Source of the DNA: Rhizophagus sp. LPA8_4_AMF
Taxonomy: Eukaryota; Glomeromycota; Glomeromycetes; Glomerales; Glomeraceae
Reading direction: 5' to 3'
Assembly: GCA_021464525.1 (NCBI GenBank)
Contig: JADRCO010001140.1
Location: forward strand, 1-22,161
DNA length: 22,161 nt
In this document: piece after piece, positions 20,510 to 22,161 of the stretch
Layout of the letters: every line of letters begins with the position of its first letter
Position numbering within the stretch: position 1 is the first letter of the stretch
Notes under the pieces: generated by a model
Told to the model about the DNA's origin: nothing
The model's database searches: none
The model's input: the letters and a program-made list of their open reading frames with translations, nothing else
Position numbers and translations under genes: made by a program

Positions 20510-21201
20510 ATCTATTAAAAACATAGGCAGCATCCTCGAGATCGGCAGTACGATCGGTCACTTTGTTAATTCTATACACATGGCCTACATCCAGGTTAGG
20601 ATCTATAGTACTTTGGTCATGTTTTGACCTGTGTTTACCAAGAAAATTAAAAGAACATTGAAATATTTTATCACATATAATAAAACTTGACACTAACCAG
20701 CCTGGAACGTTATTAATCCAATTTTCCTAGTTGACGGCAAGTTCTAAATGAAAATATCCTGTTAAATTCGGTTACACCACCGCTATTAATAATGTTGTTG
20801 ATGAGAGATCTCTAAATAATTTTTTATACGTATTAGTTAAATTTTTAAAAAATGAATTACAAACAATATAAAGTATCTTTGTTTGACCGGTCCTACGTGG
20901 CCATGGGATTCTCCAGTTTATAATCACGATTAGATCATCAACAGGAATTCTGTCAAGTACTTCGAGAATGTGAGCTGCTCTTTGTCTTAAAAACACAGGA
21001 ATTTCATTAAGACCTAATAAAATGTAAAATTATTAAATATAAATTCATTTACTATATTTACTATGCATTTAATAATAATATGCTCACCTAATTGAAGTTT
21101 TTTGCGAGTTTAATTTCGTCATTGTCAGCTTCATGTTCTTCATTATTAATTTCAAGTTTGTCGATATCAACATCAAGATCATCAATATCATATGGATCCA
21201 T
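20510..21201 (-). pseudogene. Decayed multi-exon gene of unknown family
   Basis: From an ATG at 21201 the minus strand reads a strongly acidic start (MDPYDIDDLDVDIDKLEI...) up to a good-looking donor (GTGAGC) near 21088. A likely intron of about 70 bases follows, ending TTTTATTAG. The downstream piece (about 20890-21015) reads FLRQRAAHILEVLDRIPVDD, followed by an Arg/Trp/Pro-rich segment. A further piece at about 20510-20630 ends TADLEDAAYVFNR. The reading frame is not continuous across these pieces, so this is probably a dead copy. I do not recognise the family; a repeated, transposon-carried or lineage-specific gene is possible. Confidence 0.4.
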
Positions 21202-22109
21202 ATCTTTACGTTAGAAGTAAGCAATTAAGTAAAAGTTTATTTACGAATTAGTAGCGAAGGAGAGTTTGAGGGAGCTTATTAACAAGTTTAAAAATAAAGA
21301 TCTTTTTATTTATTTTTTTTGGACTAACAACGTTTTTTTTTAAATTTCTAAAAATTATTTTGCGATTTTCTCGTCTAATAAACCGATTTTTTATGCAAAT
21401 CACGACTTAGACGGGTGTAACCTTAAAAAAAGGTATAATATTAGTCAATTCGCAACACCTGCTAATAGTAAAAGTTACTGTGAATCCGTATCCACTTTCT
21501 CGTAACCTATCCCAATGTTAACATTTAAATAGTCAATAATGTGAATGAACACGAGCAAAGTGTTTTCTCCTCGGCGTGTTAATAATTATTCCTCGTCATG
21601 AATTCCTTCATCTAATTTTCCAAACTTGACGCTAGACACCATTCAATATAGGAATTCATAATTATCGTCCTCGTCAAAGTACTTTACGTGTTGATATGAT
21701 TAAATTGTCTAATAACCTTTTTATAATGTTAAACTTCGGTATAATGAGTTTTTTCACGTACCATAAAACATTAAAACAAGTATTTATGAATCTGACATTT
21801 CTGAACATGCGGCTAATGATATGATAAAGTCTGACGACTGACGGTATGATAAAGTTCGTAAGATATCTATAATCAGGATAAAAAAAAAAGTTAGCATGGT
21901 TGGTACCAGGTGGAAGAGAATTCTCAATCAACCACCACCATACTCCATAAAAAAAAGCTTCCAGAAAGTGTTAGTATCATGCTAGTATCATGCTACCAAG
22001 TGTTCACCTAGAACTTGCACAATAAGGATTATCTTTTTTTTATTTTTTTTTTTATTTCATTTTTGTAGTTTTTTTATTTTTTTATTATTTTATCATTTTT
22101 TTTTTATTG

Positions 22110-22111
<2 letters not shown>
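21202..22111. other. Repeat-rich spacer at the right end
   Basis: No supported gene. An open frame of about 85 codons (21674-21931, minus) has no ATG at its start and no known motif. An 11-bp tandem (TAGTATCATGC twice) lies at 21972-21993. From about 22030 the plus strand becomes T-rich, leading into the terminal poly-T. Confidence 0.5.
21972..21993. repeat. 11-bp perfect tandem duplication
   Basis: TAGTATCATGC is repeated twice head to tail. It is probably a replication-slippage product; no function is implied. Confidence 0.8.

Positions 22112-22161
<50 letters not shown>
22112..22161. repeat. Poly-T run of 50 at the window edge
   Basis: Fifty consecutive T reach the end of the window, preceded by about 80 bases of T-rich sequence. 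It may be the tail of a minus-strand retroelement lying to the right, a long homopolymer, or an assembly edge artefact. Confidence 0.85.

Noticed and set aside
21674-21931. Minus-strand frame of about 85 codons
   Set aside because: No ATG at its start and no motif; its composition is as expected from AT-rich spacer.

Overview
The window looks like nuclear DNA of an early-diverging filamentous fungus. The best fit is an arbuscular mycorrhizal fungus (Glomeromycotina, Rhizophagus-like). This is inferred from very high A+T, genes with many short introns (about 60-230 bp, GT donors and mostly TAG acceptors), A/T-ending codons, long AT-rich spacers and fungal-type proteins. No species can be proved from the sequence alone.

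Left part (1-7689). An AT-rich spacer leads to an intronless sugar-nucleotidyltransferase-like gene (1780-2631, +). A short convergent spacer with a GC-richer, foldable patch follows. Next is a seven-exon class IV aminotransferase-like gene on the minus strand (3011-4711). I assembled it from splice signals; it gives a continuous 361-aa protein. About 3 kb of spacer with simple repeats follows and ends in a pyrimidine-rich promoter-like stretch.

Centre (7690-11431). Two plus-strand genes lie in tandem. The first is a ten-exon SPX-RING protein of 455 aa, a likely phosphate/inositol-pyrophosphate-sensing ubiquitin ligase that ends in a CaaX-like Cys-Arg-Ile-Met. The second is a six-exon secreted SDF2-like MIR-domain protein of 213 aa, whose model includes a 12-nt microexon.

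Right-centre (11432-17070). A 4-kb spacer carries a striking 407-bp foldback element full of short hairpins of the type CCGAAA-CTA-TTTCGG, with terminal inverted repeats (13828-14234). It is followed by a single-exon, membrane-anchored serine beta-lactamase-like (EstB/LACTB-type) gene on the minus strand (15406-17070).

Right end (17071-22161). This part has no intact gene that I can recognise. It holds degenerate repeats, a small foldback, a decayed Polinton-type DNA polymerase B fragment (about 18890-19160), other coding debris, and a decayed minus-strand gene of unknown family (about 20510-21201). The window ends in a run of 50 T.

The host genes are housekeeping-like and are not an obvious pathway cluster. 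Possible themes are phosphate sensing (SPX-RING), secretory-pathway folding (SDF2-like) and small-molecule metabolism (nucleotidyltransferase, aminotransferase, hydrolase). I saw no convincing new multi-gene system. The most unusual structures are the hairpin-rich foldback element and the possible lipid-anchor motif on the SPX-RING protein.
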